Origin: Gloeobacterales cyanobacterium ES-bin-313
GTDB taxonomy: Bacteria > Cyanobacteriota > Cyanobacteriia > Gloeobacterales > Gloeobacteraceae
Reading direction: 5' to 3'
DNA: 64,000 nucleotides
NCBI GenBank assembly: GCA_014379585.1
Contig: JACMLN010000109.1
Location: forward strand, 1-64,000
Positions 17,282 to 26,937 of this stretch are shown here, piece after piece. The position numbers were made by a program, and so were the translations under genes. Within the stretch, counting starts at the first letter, position 1; the number at the start of each line of letters is the position of its first letter. The notes under the pieces were generated by a model. It did no database searches. It was given only the letters and a program-made list of their open reading frames with translations, and had not been told where the DNA came from.

Positions 17282-17551
17282 TCAAAAGGCTTGAATCCAC
17301 TCGTGAACCTGATAACTCGTCCAGATTTGATTCTGCCAGTAGGGATCTGCTTCGATGAGGGCGCGTGCTTCTGCCTCGTCTGCGGTTTCATAGATTCCGA
17401 AGACTTGGGTGAGGTCTTTGGTCGGGCCAATGGTGAGCACTTTGCCTTCGGCTTTGAGTTGGGCGAGGCGGTCGAGGTGGGCTTGACGATAGGGGGCACG
17501 CTTTTCGAGGACATCAGCGCAGTAAGTGCCAGTGAGAACGTACTTAGGCAT
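17282..17551 (-). CDS. YciI family protein
   Basis: The 89-residue protein has the small alpha/beta fold of the YciI group: MPKYVLTGTYCADV, then RQAHLDRLAQLKAEGKVLTIGP, and the closing VHEWIQAF. Related proteins are putative hydrolases with a His-Asp pair; their substrate is mostly unknown. The start at 17551 is set by homology to the family opening; the longer frame would run into trpE, which is divergent 30 bp away. Confidence 0.82.
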   Translation of the reverse strand: MPKYVLTGTYCADVLEKRAPYRQAHLDRLAQLKAEGKVLTIGPTKDLTQVFGIYETADEAEARALIEADPYWQNQIWTSYQVHEWIQAF

Positions 17552-17581
17552 GGTTAAGATTGTGTAGACGGAGACAGAACT

Positions 17582-19078
17582 ATGATTGCACCCGAGTACC
17601 CGCGTTTTTTGCAACTGGCCGAACAAGGCAACTTTATCCCGTTGTACCGCGAAGTCTTGGCGGACTTAGAAACCCCTGTTTCGGCCTGGTACAAAGTTTG
17701 CGCCGGTGCAAAGCAGAACTTTTTGCTCGAATCCGTCGAAGGGGGCGAGCGCATCGGGCGCTATAGCTTTTTGGGCTGTGAACCGCTCTGGACGCTTTCG
17801 GCACGGGGGGATCAGTGCGAACAGATTTTTCGCGATGGCCAACAACTGACCCATACAGGTGATCCGTTCGCCATTTTGGACGCGTGCTTGAAGCCTTTTC
17901 GTCCGGTTCATTTGCCGGAGTTGCCCCCAGGGATCGGTGGACTATTTGGCTACTGGGGCTACGAGTTGATCCGCTGGATTGAGCCGAAGGTACCGATTCA
18001 CAGCGACCCAGAAGCTCTACCGGATGGTTATTGGATGCAGGTCGATGCCCTGTTAATCTTCGATCAAGTGAAGCGCAAGATCTGGGTGGTCGCCTACGCA
18101 GATCTTAGAGAACAATCTCCCGAATTGGCCTACGCCCAAGCCCAGGCGCGGGTAGAAATCCTCGTGCATCGCCTGCAGACCAACGCAATTTCCGGAGCAA
18201 GTCTCAGCCTCGATCCCCATAGTCGTCCATTGCCGACTCCCGCCAGTACGTTTAGCCGCGACCAGTACTGCGAAGCCGTAGAAGCAGCCCGCCGCCATAT
18301 TCGAGCGGGAGATATTTTTCAAGTCGTCGTCGCCCAACGCTTCAGCACCCCCTTTACTGGCGATCCTTTTCACCTGTATCGTGCTCTGCGGGTGATCAAT
18401 CCATCTCCCTACATGGCTTTTTTCAATTTCGGTGCTTTTCAACTGATTGGCTCTAGCCCGGAAGTGATGGTGCGCCTCGATCACAAAGAAAGCAAAGCAA
18501 TCGCCACCGTGCGCCCGATTGCAGGCACCCGCAAGCGTGGCCACAGCGAAGAAGAAGACCTCTGGCTCGAAAAAGACCTGCTCGCGGATCCCAAAGAGGT
18601 CGCCGAACACGTCATGCTCGTGGACTTAGGCCGCAACGACTTAGGACGGGTCTGCATTCCAGGCACGGTGCGGGTCGATGAACTGTTACTCGTCGAGCGT
18701 TACTCCCACGTCATGCACATCGTCTCCAATGTCAAAGGCGAACTCGCTCCCAACAAATCGGCTTGGGATCTGCTGCGAGCGACTTTCCCTGCTGGAACGG
18801 TCAGTGGTGCCCCTAAGATTCGCGCCATGGAGATCATCTATGACCTCGAACCATTCCATCGCGGCCCCTACTCCGGTGCCTACGGCTACTACAGCTTCGA
18901 TGGCCAACTCAATACAGCAATTACGATCCGCACGGTAATCGCCGAAAAAGGCAAAGTGAGCGTTCAAGCGGGGGCTGGCCTCGTCGCTGATTCTGTTCCT
19001 ACTTCAGAGTACGAAGAGTGTCTCAACAAAGCGCGGGGAATGTTTGAAGCGATTGCGCGGGTACAAAAAGATCCTTAA
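17582..19078 (+). CDS. trpE: Anthranilate synthase component I
   Basis: The 498-residue enzyme makes anthranilate from chorismate with ammonia supplied by TrpG, the first committed step to tryptophan. The allosteric tryptophan-site motif LLESVEGGERIGRYSFLG is at about residues 52-70, so feedback inhibition is likely. The catalytic half has RPIAGTRKRG, HVMLVDLGRNDLGRV, TFPAGTVSGAPKIRAMEI and QAGAGLVADS. No trpG lies beside it in the window. Confidence 0.95.
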   Translation: MIAPEYPRFLQLAEQGNFIPLYREVLADLETPVSAWYKVCAGAKQNFLLESVEGGERIGRYSFLGCEPLWTLSARGDQCEQIFRDGQQLTHTGDPFAILDACLKPFRPVHLPELPPGIGGLFGYWGYELIRWIEPKVPIHSDPEALPDGYWMQVDALLIFDQVKRKIWVVAYADLREQSPELAYAQAQARVEILVHRLQTNAISGASLSLDPHSRPLPTPASTFSRDQYCEAVEAARRHIRAGDIFQVVVAQRFSTPFTGDPFHLYRALRVINPSPYMAFFNFGAFQLIGSSPEVMVRLDHKESKAIATVRPIAGTRKRGHSEEEDLWLEKDLLADPKEVAEHVMLVDLGRNDLGRVCIPGTVRVDELLLVERYSHVMHIVSNVKGELAPNKSAWDLLRATFPAGTVSGAPKIRAMEIIYDLEPFHRGPYSGAYGYYSFDGQLNTAITIRTVIAEKGKVSVQAGAGLVADSVPTSEYEECLNKARGMFEAIARVQKDP

Positions 19079-19150
19079 TGTAAGTGTTCTCACTTCGTAT
19101 CCAAGCACAGCGACCTGTTAGGGTGGAATAGAAAATCTTGCCCGTAAGCC

Positions 19151-19690
19151 ATGGAATCCACTTCTGACACCAAGATCGGCATTCAGTTGCGCAACGGTAT
19201 CGTCGCCATCGCCACCGTTGCCATTGCCATGCTCGTCTTTTTTGCCAGCCGCGCTCAAGGCCCCTCCATTGGTCAACTGGCTGCAGAATCCGTGCCACTA
19301 GAACAAGCTCTCGCCAACGGCAAACCGACCTTTCTGGAGTTCTACGCGGATTGGTGTAGCAGTTGTCAAGCCATGGCTCCAGCCATCGCCAAACTCAAAG
19401 CACGCTACGGTTCCCAGACAAACTTTGTGATGCTCAATGTCGATAACCCCCGCTGGCTCATCGAACTCACCCAGTACAAAGTTGATGGCATTCCCCATTA
19501 CGCATTTTTAAGTCCCAAAGGCTTGCCCTTAGCAGAAGCAATTGGCCTTCAACCAGAAGCGATTCTCGAAGAAAACCTCACCGCCTTAGCCAAAGGCGAT
19601 GTCCTACCCAAGGCGCAAGTTAAAGTTGGCCAGACCTCAAAAGTCAAAACGCCCCCCAAACAACAAACCCAACCAAAAGATCATTCCTGA
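19151..19690 (+). CDS. txlA: Membrane-anchored thioredoxin TxlA/HCF164-like
   Basis: The 179-residue protein has one N-terminal membrane helix (about residues 14-34) and a thioredoxin domain with active site WCSSC, preceded by FLEFYADWC. HCF164/TxlA proteins pass reducing power from CcdA across the thylakoid or plasma membrane for cytochrome maturation. The tail is Lys/Pro-rich and disordered. A 20-bp palindrome lies 19 bp past the stop. Confidence 0.87.
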   Translation: MESTSDTKIGIQLRNGIVAIATVAIAMLVFFASRAQGPSIGQLAAESVPLEQALANGKPTFLEFYADWCSSCQAMAPAIAKLKARYGSQTNFVMLNVDNPRWLIELTQYKVDGIPHYAFLSPKGLPLAEAIGLQPEAILEENLTALAKGDVLPKAQVKVGQTSKVKTPPKQQTQPKDHS

Positions 19691-19709
19691 ACCCATGGGC
19701 AATCGGGGT

Positions 19710-19729
19710 GGGCGCAGCATGCTGCGCCC
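19710..19729. repeat. 20-bp perfect palindrome, copy P2
   Basis: Identical to P1 over all 20 bases. The flanks CGGGGTG and CTACAC show that the larger element is in the opposite orientation to P1. It lies 19 bp beyond the txlA stop codon. Confidence 0.8.
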
Positions 19730-19768
19730 CTACACGAAAAAATCACAACATGGGAACCCAACAGTATT

Positions 19769-20005
19769 AAAACCCATTGGCACTCCCATAGAAATACTCT
19801 ATTGGCACCCAAACCTCCCCCAATCCGCCTCCAATTCCGCACCACCACGCGTAGCGCCCAATGCAGTTCTAAGTACCAAGCCGTAAAAGTTCGCCGAGGG
19901 GGTCTGGGGGACGGGCGCGTCCGTCCCCCAGGGGGTAGGGGTTTTAGGGGTAGGGGCTTGCCCCTGACCCCTAATGCAGTTCGCCATATTTATCCCACTC
20001 ACCCA
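19769..20005 (+). repeat. Dispersed structured repeat, copy B
   Basis: It starts near AAACCCATTGGCACTCCCAT and shares CCGCCTCCAATTCCGCACC, the CCAATGCAGTTCTAAG block, a GGGGGACGG/CCGTCCCCC hairpin, an AGGGGTAGGGGC hairpin, and the end GTTCGCCATATTTATCCCAC with the other copies. The two hairpins keep pairing despite changed bases relative to copy C. It fills most of the gap between txlA and the S9 peptidase gene. Confidence 0.8.
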
Positions 20006-20110
20006 AGAGACGAGTGGGCAAGAGCAGAAGAAGGCATTTGGTACCATGTTTGGCTGAAATACTCACGCTTTGGTGGCATGTTGGCCTGAGTATTTTGCAA
20101 TGGAGTGACG

Positions 20111-22159
20111 ATGAAACGTTGGTGGATCTGTGCGCTTTTAAGTCTGCCCCTATTCAATGCTTCTGGCAGTTTTGCCGAAAGCCCTCGCCCAATTCTTCCC
20201 TCCGATGTCTACAAACTGCGCACCGTAGCGGATCCCCAGGTTTCTCCCGATGGTCAATGGGTCGCCTACACCGTCAGTACCGCCGACCCCAAAGCAGATC
20301 GCAACAACAAAGATCTCTGGATGACCAGTTGGGACAGCAAAAGCACCATTCAACTCACCACGTCCAAAAAGAACGAAAGTACGCCCCGTTGGAGTCCCGA
20401 CAATCGGTACTTAGCTTTTTTATCCAGCCGGGATGACGACAACGAGGTAGATCAAGTTTGGCTCCTCGATCGCCAGGGTGGTGAAGCCAAGAAACTCACC
20501 AATTTCAAGGGTGGTGTCGAAGATCTCGTCTGGTCTCCCGATGGAAAGCGCCTCGCCTTGATCGTCGATGATCCAGAACCAGAACCGGAGAAGAAGCCCA
20601 AAGACAACGAAACGGAGGATAAAGACAGTAGCGACGAGAAAAAAGCGAAAAAGCCGATTGTGATCGACCGTTTTCAGTTCAAGCAAGACGTCGAAGGCTA
20701 CCTGGGTAAGCAGCGCAAACATCTCACCCTTTTCGATCTTGTCAGCCGTAAAGCCACCCCATTGCTCACAGGCGATACCGACGAATTTCTCCCCGCATGG
20801 TCACCAGATAGCAGCACCATTGCTTTTGTCAGCAAACGCCGCCCCGAAGCCGACCGCAGCGACAACTGGGATCTCTACACCATCGCAGCCACTTCCGGTG
20901 CCACCCCAAAGCAACTTACCAGCTTTGCAGGCCAAGACAACAATCCCGACTGGGACAGCTATCCGGCTTGGAGTCCCGATGGCAGCCAAATCGCCTATCT
21001 TCAAGGTGGTCTCCTGAAACTGATCGGCTACGCCGTCCACAAACTGGCGATTATTCCTTCTGCAGGAGGCCCAGAGCAGGTTTTGACCGCCAAACTGGAT
21101 CGCAATGTTCAGTCTCCACTGTGGTCCAGCGACGGCAAGGCAATCACTTTTTTATTAGAAGATGATCGCACTGTTCAACTCGCCAGCCTCAACCTCAGTA
21201 GCAATGAAATTCGCCGCCTTATCCCCGCTCGCCAAAGTATCGATGCTTTCGATATCAACCCTCAAGGTCGCACCGCTCTATTGTTGAGTACCCCACAAGC
21301 CCCACCAGAAATCTTTGCCTTAGAGAGCAATGGCACAGAGCGTCAACTCTCCAAGCAAAATGCCGACTGGTTGGCAGACATCAAAATCGCTGCCACCGAA
21401 GAAATCAGTTTCAAGAGTAAAGACGGCACCCAAATTAGTGGTTTCATCGTCACACCCCCCAACTACCAAGCAGGCAAACGCTACCCCACCCTCCTGCGCA
21501 TCCACGGTGGACCCGTCGGCCAGTTTGCCAACGAGTTCGCCATGGAATGGCAGGTACTCGCCGCCCACGGCTACGTCGTCGTCGCTGCGAACCCAAGAGG
21601 CAGTTCCGGGCGAGGCGAAGATTTTTCTAAGGCGATCTACGCCGACTGGGGCAACAAAGATGCCCAGGATGTTTTGGCTGCCGTCGATACCGTCGTTTCC
21701 CGTGGCATGGCTGATCCTGAACGCTTAGGCATCGGTGGCTGGAGCTACGGCGGAATGCTCACCAACTACACTATTGCCCAAGATACGCGTTTCAAAGTCG
21801 CCATCAGTGGGGCAAGTATTGCCAATATTTTGGCAGGCTACGGCACGGATCAATACATTCGGGACTACGAAGAAGAACTGGGCAAACCCTGGGAACACCC
21901 AGAAGTCTGGATGCGGATTTCTTTTCCGTTCTTTCACGCCGATCGGATCGTCACTCCGACCCTGTTTATGTGCGGTGAAAAAGATTTCAATGTTCCCCTG
22001 CTCAACTCCGAACAGATGTACCAAGCCCTGCGTAGTCTTGGACGCGATACCAAACTGATTATTTATCCCGATCAGTTCCACGGCCTTACCCGCCCCAGCT
22101 ACAAACAAGATCGCTTCGAGCGCTATCTCGCCTGGTACGACAAGTATCTCAAACCTTAG
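20111..22159 (+). CDS. Secreted S9 prolyl-oligopeptidase-family peptidase
   Basis: The 682-residue protein has a signal peptide (WWICALLSLPLFNASGSFA), a WD40-like beta-propeller (about residues 30-420) with repeated SPDG turns, and a C-terminal alpha/beta hydrolase. The nucleophile motif is GWSYGGM, with Asp and His in CGEKDFNVPL and DQFHGLTRP. A long acidic-basic insert near residues 155-180 is unusual. ATG 20111 has GGAG five bases upstream. It ends overlapping the convergent tilS gene by 4 bp. Confidence 0.88.
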   Translation: MKRWWICALLSLPLFNASGSFAESPRPILPSDVYKLRTVADPQVSPDGQWVAYTVSTADPKADRNNKDLWMTSWDSKSTIQLTTSKKNESTPRWSPDNRYLAFLSSRDDDNEVDQVWLLDRQGGEAKKLTNFKGGVEDLVWSPDGKRLALIVDDPEPEPEKKPKDNETEDKDSSDEKKAKKPIVIDRFQFKQDVEGYLGKQRKHLTLFDLVSRKATPLLTGDTDEFLPAWSPDSSTIAFVSKRRPEADRSDNWDLYTIAATSGATPKQLTSFAGQDNNPDWDSYPAWSPDGSQIAYLQGGLLKLIGYAVHKLAIIPSAGGPEQVLTAKLDRNVQSPLWSSDGKAITFLLEDDRTVQLASLNLSSNEIRRLIPARQSIDAFDINPQGRTALLLSTPQAPPEIFALESNGTERQLSKQNADWLADIKIAATEEISFKSKDGTQISGFIVTPPNYQAGKRYPTLLRIHGGPVGQFANEFAMEWQVLAAHGYVVVAANPRGSSGRGEDFSKAIYADWGNKDAQDVLAAVDTVVSRGMADPERLGIGGWSYGGMLTNYTIAQDTRFKVAISGASIANILAGYGTDQYIRDYEEELGKPWEHPEVWMRISFPFFHADRIVTPTLFMCGEKDFNVPLLNSEQMYQALRSLGRDTKLIIYPDQFHGLTRPSYKQDRFERYLAWYDKYLKP

Positions 22160-23109
22160 TTCACTAAGGCGAGCCAATCCCCCTGCACCTCGACGAGCCA
22201 ACCCGCGAACAAGGGCGAAGTGCGGTTGCGGTTGGGAGCCTCCAAACAGGCAAGAACAACGGCAATCTGGTCAAAGTTTGGAGAATGACCTAGTTCCTTG
22301 ATCAACCAATGGCGTACAACGCGGCGTTGCAAAGCCAGATGCGCACTATTCAGCTTATGGCGATGTAAGCGTCCCTCTAAAACACAGGTTTCAACGAGAG
22401 CAAGAGCAGCTTGATCTAAAAAATCGGCTTCAGCTTCAAGCAGGGAGGCTGTGCGTGCGAGGCTGGCCTCAACTTGGGGATTGAAATGCTGTTGCAAGTA
22501 GGGCATAAGTTCGAGGCGGATGCGGTTGCGGCGGTAGACGAGGTCAAAATTGGTCGGATCGACGCAGACGGGCAGTTGGTGCGTCTGACAGTACTGCCCA
22601 GTTTGTTCGCGGGAAAAATTCAACAAGGGACGTACCAGTTTCACGGTGCTGTAGAGTATTCTTTCAGCAACCAGACTCGTCAAACCGTCGCTGCCACTGC
22701 CACGCAGAAGATTAAAGAGAAAAGTCTCGACGACATCGGTGCGGGTATGAGCAGTTAATACGTGATCGCAGCCAAGAGAAAGAGCGAGCTCTCCCAGCCA
22801 CGTATACCGCCAAGTCCGGGCTGCGGCTTCGCTCTTAGGAGGACTTTCGGCAATCGCCAGATGAAAAGGCAATTGCCAAGCTTTGGAAAGAATCATGACT
22901 TTTTGGGCTACTTTCCCAGAGTCAGCACGCCAGCGATGATCGAGGTGGGCAACTTCAATTTGCCACTGCTGTTTCCGCGCAAACGTCCTGAGCAATCCCA
23001 GCAAACACACCGAATCCTGACCACCGGAGACTGCCACCAAAGAACGCGATCCTTTGGGGATCAAAGGCAGAGCATGACGAAACTGGCGATGGAAAGGATC
23101 TTCAGCCAT
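22156..23109 (-). CDS. tilS: tRNA(Ile)-lysidine synthetase
   Basis: The 317-residue enzyme converts C34 of the tRNA-Ile CAU anticodon to lysidine, so it decodes AUA. The PP-loop ATPase motif SGGQDSVCLLGLL is at about residues 26-38, followed by HLDHRWR and the RRNRIRLELMPYL motif. It starts inside the last codons of glmU with an ATGGCTGA overlap of 8 bp, which suggests translational coupling. The C-terminal domain is short, as is common in cyanobacteria. Confidence 0.93.
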   Translation of the reverse strand: MAEDPFHRQFRHALPLIPKGSRSLVAVSGGQDSVCLLGLLRTFARKQQWQIEVAHLDHRWRADSGKVAQKVMILSKAWQLPFHLAIAESPPKSEAAARTWRYTWLGELALSLGCDHVLTAHTRTDVVETFLFNLLRGSGSDGLTSLVAERILYSTVKLVRPLLNFSREQTGQYCQTHQLPVCVDPTNFDLVYRRNRIRLELMPYLQQHFNPQVEASLARTASLLEAEADFLDQAALALVETCVLEGRLHRHKLNSAHLALQRRVVRHWLIKELGHSPNFDQIAVVLACLEAPNRNRTSPLFAGWLVEVQGDWLALVN

Positions 23110-24457
23110 CCAGGTTGCGGTCAGGTTTGACGACTTGACGAGCACGGGCGATGACCAAGGCATTGTCGGGAACATCCTCGGTGATCGTCGAGCCAGCGCC
23201 AATCACCACGTTTTCGCCAATCTTGATCGGAGGAACGAGCACGGAATTCGCTCCCGTTTTGCTTCGGGCGCCAATTTCGGTGAAGTTCTTCTTTTTTCCA
23301 TCGAAATTGGCCAGGATCGTTCCAGCACCAACGTTGACATTTTCGCCGAGTCTGGCATCGCCCAAATAGCTCAGGTGTCCCGCTTTGGTGCCATCTCCAA
23401 GTTGGGCGTTTTTGACTTCCACAAAGTTCCCGACTCGACAATCGCTACCCACAGAAGCGCCATTGCGCAGATGGGCGTAGGGGCCAACGACCGTCCGATC
23501 ACCAATGTTCGTATCCCGCACAACGGAATACAGAACTTCGACATCGGCACCAATATCCGAATTTTCGATCAACGACCCAGGGCCGATGTGGCAGCCTGAA
23601 GCGATTCGTGTTTTGCCCCGCAGGTGGGTCTGGGGTTCAATGACTACATCCTGAGCAATTTCAACCGTGTCGTCGATGCTGACAGTGGTCGGATCGACGA
23701 TGGTCACACCGGAGAGCATGATCCGTTGCAAAGTGCGCGCCTTCAGAATCTGCGCCGCTTGGGCGAGTTGGACGCGGTCGTTAATCCCAAACACCTCTGC
23801 GACATCTGCTACAGGAACATGACCTACAGGTTTCAACTTCGCCAATGTATCTGGCAAGTACAACTCGCCCTGGGCATTGTCCGCACGGAGCGTAGGCAAC
23901 ACCTTGGCCAATTGCGACCAGTCAAAACAGTAAACGCCAACGTTCACACGGGCATTGAGGCGCTGGGCATCGTTGCAATCTTTGTGTTCGATCACGCGCT
24001 CGACAAAACCTTGATCGTCACAAAAAACCCGCCCGTAGCCAAAAGGATCGCTCAATATTGCACTCAAAATCGTGGCAGCGGCTCCTGAAGTTCTGTGGCC
24101 TTCGACCAAACGCGTCAGAGTTTCTGGTAGCAGAAGTGGTGCATCCCCGTTGATAATCAACACGTCGCCTTCAAAGTCTGCCAGAACAGGCAAAATTTGT
24201 TGCACTGCGTGACCCGTGCCTTTTTGCTCTGACTGTTCGACAAATTCGAGGTTGGGCCATTGGATCGTGGCACGGACTTGATCCGCACTGTAGCCAACGA
24301 TCACAATTTCGCGGCGCAACGTCAGGGCATTGAGACAGCCAAGGACATGTTCAAGAATGGTTCGGCCTGCCAATTGGTGAAGAACTTTCGGCAGATTTGA
24401 GCGCATCCTGGTGCCCTTTCCCGCTGCCATCACTACTGCCGCCAATGCTCTTTCCAT
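23102..24457 (-). CDS. glmU: Bifunctional UDP-GlcNAc pyrophosphorylase / GlcN-1-P acetyltransferase
   Basis: The 451-residue enzyme makes UDP-GlcNAc for peptidoglycan and lipopolysaccharide. The N-terminal uridyltransferase half has VMAAGKGTRMRSNLPKVLH and NGDAPLL. The C-terminal left-handed beta-helix has hexapeptide repeats and the acetyltransferase motif region around FVEVKNAQLGDG, HLSYLGD and NVGAGTI. It is upstream of, and overlaps, tilS. Confidence 0.96.
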   Translation of the reverse strand: MERALAAVVMAAGKGTRMRSNLPKVLHQLAGRTILEHVLGCLNALTLRREIVIVGYSADQVRATIQWPNLEFVEQSEQKGTGHAVQQILPVLADFEGDVLIINGDAPLLLPETLTRLVEGHRTSGAAATILSAILSDPFGYGRVFCDDQGFVERVIEHKDCNDAQRLNARVNVGVYCFDWSQLAKVLPTLRADNAQGELYLPDTLAKLKPVGHVPVADVAEVFGINDRVQLAQAAQILKARTLQRIMLSGVTIVDPTTVSIDDTVEIAQDVVIEPQTHLRGKTRIASGCHIGPGSLIENSDIGADVEVLYSVVRDTNIGDRTVVGPYAHLRNGASVGSDCRVGNFVEVKNAQLGDGTKAGHLSYLGDARLGENVNVGAGTILANFDGKKKNFTEIGARSKTGANSVLVPPIKIGENVVIGAGSTITEDVPDNALVIARARQVVKPDRNLDG

Positions 24458-24525
24458 CTCGATCTCCCAGTACTCTCTTTAAGTATCGGGTAAGATCGCC
24501 TCATTGTTGTTCCGAGACCACTACT

Positions 24526-24786
24526 GTGCATTACCATGCCACGATCCATGTCACCCTGCGTCCCTCTGTCTTAGACCCAGCCGGTGTCGCTGTGCGCTCT
24601 GGCCTTGAGCAGTTGGGATACACAGGTGTGACCAATGTACGCATCGGCAAGTCCATCGAACTCGAACTCGATGCCCCAGATGAAGCAACGGCTCACGAAC
24701 AAGTGGACAGGCTCTGCGACCAGATGCTCGCCAATCCTGTGATCGAGATCTACCACTTCCAACTCGCGGTGCTAGAAGCCGTCTAG
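24526..24786 (+). CDS. purS: FGAM synthetase subunit PurS
   Basis: The 86-residue protein matches PurS: ATIHVTLRPSVLDPAGVAV, then LEQLGYTGVTNVRIGKSIELEL and the end PVIEIYHF. PurS bridges PurL and PurQ in making formylglycinamidine ribonucleotide. GTG 24526 is chosen because it gives the family length; the longer frame would overlap glmU and adds unrelated residues. purL and purQ are not adjacent. It is convergent with recR, separated by 3 bp. Confidence 0.92.
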   Translation: MHYHATIHVTLRPSVLDPAGVAVRSGLEQLGYTGVTNVRIGKSIELELDAPDEATAHEQVDRLCDQMLANPVIEIYHFQLAVLEAV

Positions 24787-24789
24787 CGC

Positions 24790-25383
24790 TTAGATTTCTC
24801 GGCGGCCTTCAAGGGCACGAGCCAGGGTCATTTCGTCCGCATACTCAAGATCCCCGCCTACAGGTAAACCGAAGGCAATGCGTGTGACGCGGGGAACCAA
24901 CAACTTGATCTGCTTCTTGAGGTACTGGGTCGTCGTCTCCCCTTCGATGCTCGGATTGATCGCCAAGATCACTTCTTGAATATCTTCGTTGCCAACGCGG
25001 GCGATCAGTTCTTTGATGCGCAGATTCTCGGCCATGATTCCTTCCATGGGCGAAATCAGGCCACCGAGCACGTGGTAGCGGCCTTTATACTCGCGGGTAC
25101 GTTCGATGGCGACGAGATCCCGTGGTTCAGCAACGACACAGATGATCTCGCTTTGGCGATTGGTCTGGCGACACAGATCGCAGGGATCTTCAGCAGACAG
25201 ATTAAAGCAAACGCTACAAGTACCAATCTGCTCTGTTGCCTCCACGAGGGCTTGAGCCAGCTGCTGCGCCTCCGATTTGGGGCGCTTAAGAATGTGAAAA
25301 GCAAGGCGTTGGGCTGTTTTAGGACCGATACCCGGCAGAAGCTGCAGTTGATCGATGAGACGAGCTAGGGGACGGGTATACAT
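24790..25383 (-). CDS. recR: Recombination mediator RecR
   Basis: The 197-residue protein has the helix-hairpin-helix start ([20 protein letters not shown]), a four-cysteine zinc finger ([16 protein letters not shown]) and the Toprim region ([16 protein letters not shown]). RecR works with RecO and RecF to load RecA on single-stranded gaps. It lies 20 bp downstream of the YbaB/EbfC gene, the usual bacterial pairing. Confidence 0.95.
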   Translation of the reverse strand: MYTRPLARLIDQLQLLPGIGPKTAQRLAFHILKRPKSEAQQLAQALVEATEQIGTCSVCFNLSAEDPCDLCRQTNRQSEIICVVAEPRDLVAIERTREYKGRYHVLGGLISPMEGIMAENLRIKELIARVGNEDIQEVILAINPSIEGETTTQYLKKQIKLLVPRVTRIAFGLPVGGDLEYADEMTLARALEGRREI

Positions 25384-25403
25384 GGTCTAAAACAGCCGTT
25401 GCA

Positions 25404-25736
25404 TTAGATATTCATCCCAGGAATGCTCATTCCACCAGTCAGATCTTTGACTTTGTCGCGCATCTGCTCAGTGGATTTTTCGTAGGCATCTTTATAAGCG
25501 GCGAGTACGAGATCCTCGACCATCTCCTTGCCTTCTGCGATGGCTTTGTCGTCGATGGCGATCTTGATCGGTTTTTGGTTGCCAGTCAGGGTTACAGTGA
25601 CTAAGCCACCTCCTGCGGATCCTTCGCACACCATTGCCTCTAGCTCATCTTGCAGCTTGGCACCACCTTCTTGGATCTTCTTGACGCGCTTGAGCGCTTC
25701 TTGAAACTGCCCCATGGGGCCGAAGCCTTTCGTCAT
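25404..25736 (-). CDS. YbaB/EbfC family nucleoid-associated protein
   Basis: The 110-residue protein has the family features: a coiled-coil N-terminus (MGQFQEALKRVKKIQEGGAKLQDELEAM), a core with GGGLVTVTLTGNQKPIKIAID, and a Met/Gly-rich tail. Family members bind DNA as tweezer-like dimers and compact it. The start at 25736 (MTKGFGPMGQF) is set by family length; the frame extends 85 codons further upstream without similarity. It probably shares a transcript with recR. Confidence 0.9.
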   Translation of the reverse strand: MTKGFGPMGQFQEALKRVKKIQEGGAKLQDELEAMVCEGSAGGGLVTVTLTGNQKPIKIAIDDKAIAEGKEMVEDLVLAAYKDAYEKSTEQMRDKVKDLTGGMSIPGMNI

Positions 25737-26078
25737 TGCTCTTTTCTCCGCATAATGCTGTTCTCTTCTCAAGATGCCCCAGTTCAGCAGCGTAATTGCG
25801 CAACGCACTTGAGGAACTGTTGCACACAATACTAGCTTACAGAAATGAGGATCATGTTTTGCGATCGGCAGTCTACTCAGGAGCATACAAGCGTACAAAA
25901 CTCCCCAGCGCAAGACACTAAAGCGGTACAAATTTAGCTTCGTCTTGCGGGAAAAATGACAAGCCCGCTTCTGTGAGCATCCGTATTTCACGCTGATCTG
26001 CGACCAAAAAATCTACATGCTGGATTGTTTATTGCCCATTTCTCAGTATCTTCAGCATCCGTACCTACGCATCGGATG
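25737..26078. other. Non-coding gap between the YbaB/EbfC gene and a PEP-CTERM gene
   Basis: The gap between divergent genes must hold both promoters. I see no tRNA, hairpin or open frame of protein-like character. The only convincing promoter match is at 26079-26106, on the plus strand. Confidence 0.4.
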
Positions 26079-26106
26079 TTGACAGACTCCGTACTTCTAC
26101 TGTAAT
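26079..26106 (+). promoter_or_regulatory. Sigma-70-type promoter for the PEP-CTERM gene
   Basis: A perfect TTGACA at 26079-26084 is followed after 16 bp by TGTAAT at 26101-26106, a five-of-six match to TATAAT. It would give a leader of about 75 bases before the ATG at 26188. Confidence 0.55.
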
Positions 26107-26187
26107 TTGATGAGAGCGTCTTGCTTTTCTTGCCAACAAACAGTTTTGCAATGCTCTTCCAAAAACAAACAGCCCCCGGAGCCGCTA

Positions 26188-26868
26188 ATGGTATATGCAT
26201 TCTCTAAATTAGGCGCCTTTGTGTCTGCTGCTGTGATCTCGACAGCAACTCTCACAGCAGTTGCACCTGCCTACTCTGCTGCAATCACTGGACAACTGGA
26301 TTTCACAGGAGCCGTAACGGCTACTGCGACGACGTTTGACTTCCTGCCAGCTACTCTTGGCACTGGCAACTTCATTATTGTCCCATTTTCGCCTCCCAAC
26401 TCAGGCTTTTTCGCACCTCTAGCAGGTACAAGCGGCGCAATTAAGGACATCAGTAGCGTGCCTGCTCCTGGCTTTACGACTGCACCTGCCGACGTGCCGA
26501 TCCTTGTGCAAGATTTCTTGACCTTTGCGTCTGCTCCTACGGCTAGCTTCACCCTCACCTCTATTCAGTCCACAATTTTTGCTCAAACTGGATCTTCTGT
26601 CTCAGCAACGATCTTGGTATCAGGCTTTTTTGTAGATAGTTCGGACCCAGCCACAACATACAGTGGCTCAGGCATCTTCACAACTCAGATCCAAAACCAA
26701 ACTATTGCGGGCCTAACTAACCTTTTGGCCAGTGGCGGCTCCGTTACTGCTTCCTACTCGGCCTCTTTCCAAGCTGTTCCTGAACCCACTCCACTGCCTG
26801 CTATTTTGGCTCTGGGCATTATTGGTACTGGTGTTCTCGTTCTGCGCCGCCGTCTGGCCACTCACTAG
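26188..26868 (+). CDS. PEP-CTERM surface protein
   Basis: The 226-residue protein has a signal peptide (about residues 8-30, ending APAYSAA), a Thr/Ser/Ala-rich beta body, and the tail AVPEPTPLPAILALGIIG with a final RRRLATH. Exosortase-dependent sorting is expected. The ATG at 26188 is used because it has GGAG upstream and begins the signal sequence. A strong terminator follows 15 bp after the stop. No body domain is recognised. Confidence 0.85.
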   Translation: MVYAFSKLGAFVSAAVISTATLTAVAPAYSAAITGQLDFTGAVTATATTFDFLPATLGTGNFIIVPFSPPNSGFFAPLAGTSGAIKDISSVPAPGFTTAPADVPILVQDFLTFASAPTASFTLTSIQSTIFAQTGSSVSATILVSGFFVDSSDPATTYSGSGIFTTQIQNQTIAGLTNLLASGGSVTASYSASFQAVPEPTPLPAILALGIIGTGVLVLRRRLATH

Positions 26869-26882
26869 TTCCTTAATCGATG

Positions 26883-26918
26883 AAAAAGGACAAGCAATTG
26901 TTGCTTGTCCTTTTTTTT
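26883..26918. terminator. Strong bidirectional Rho-independent terminator
   Basis: A 15-bp perfect stem (AAAAAGGACAAGCAA / TTGCTTGTCCTTTTT) with a TTG loop is followed by more Ts. The A-run on the other side lets it serve the convergent methyltransferase gene that ends at 26938 too. Confidence 0.9.
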
Positions 26919-26937
26919 GGCCAACATTCCCCTTGAA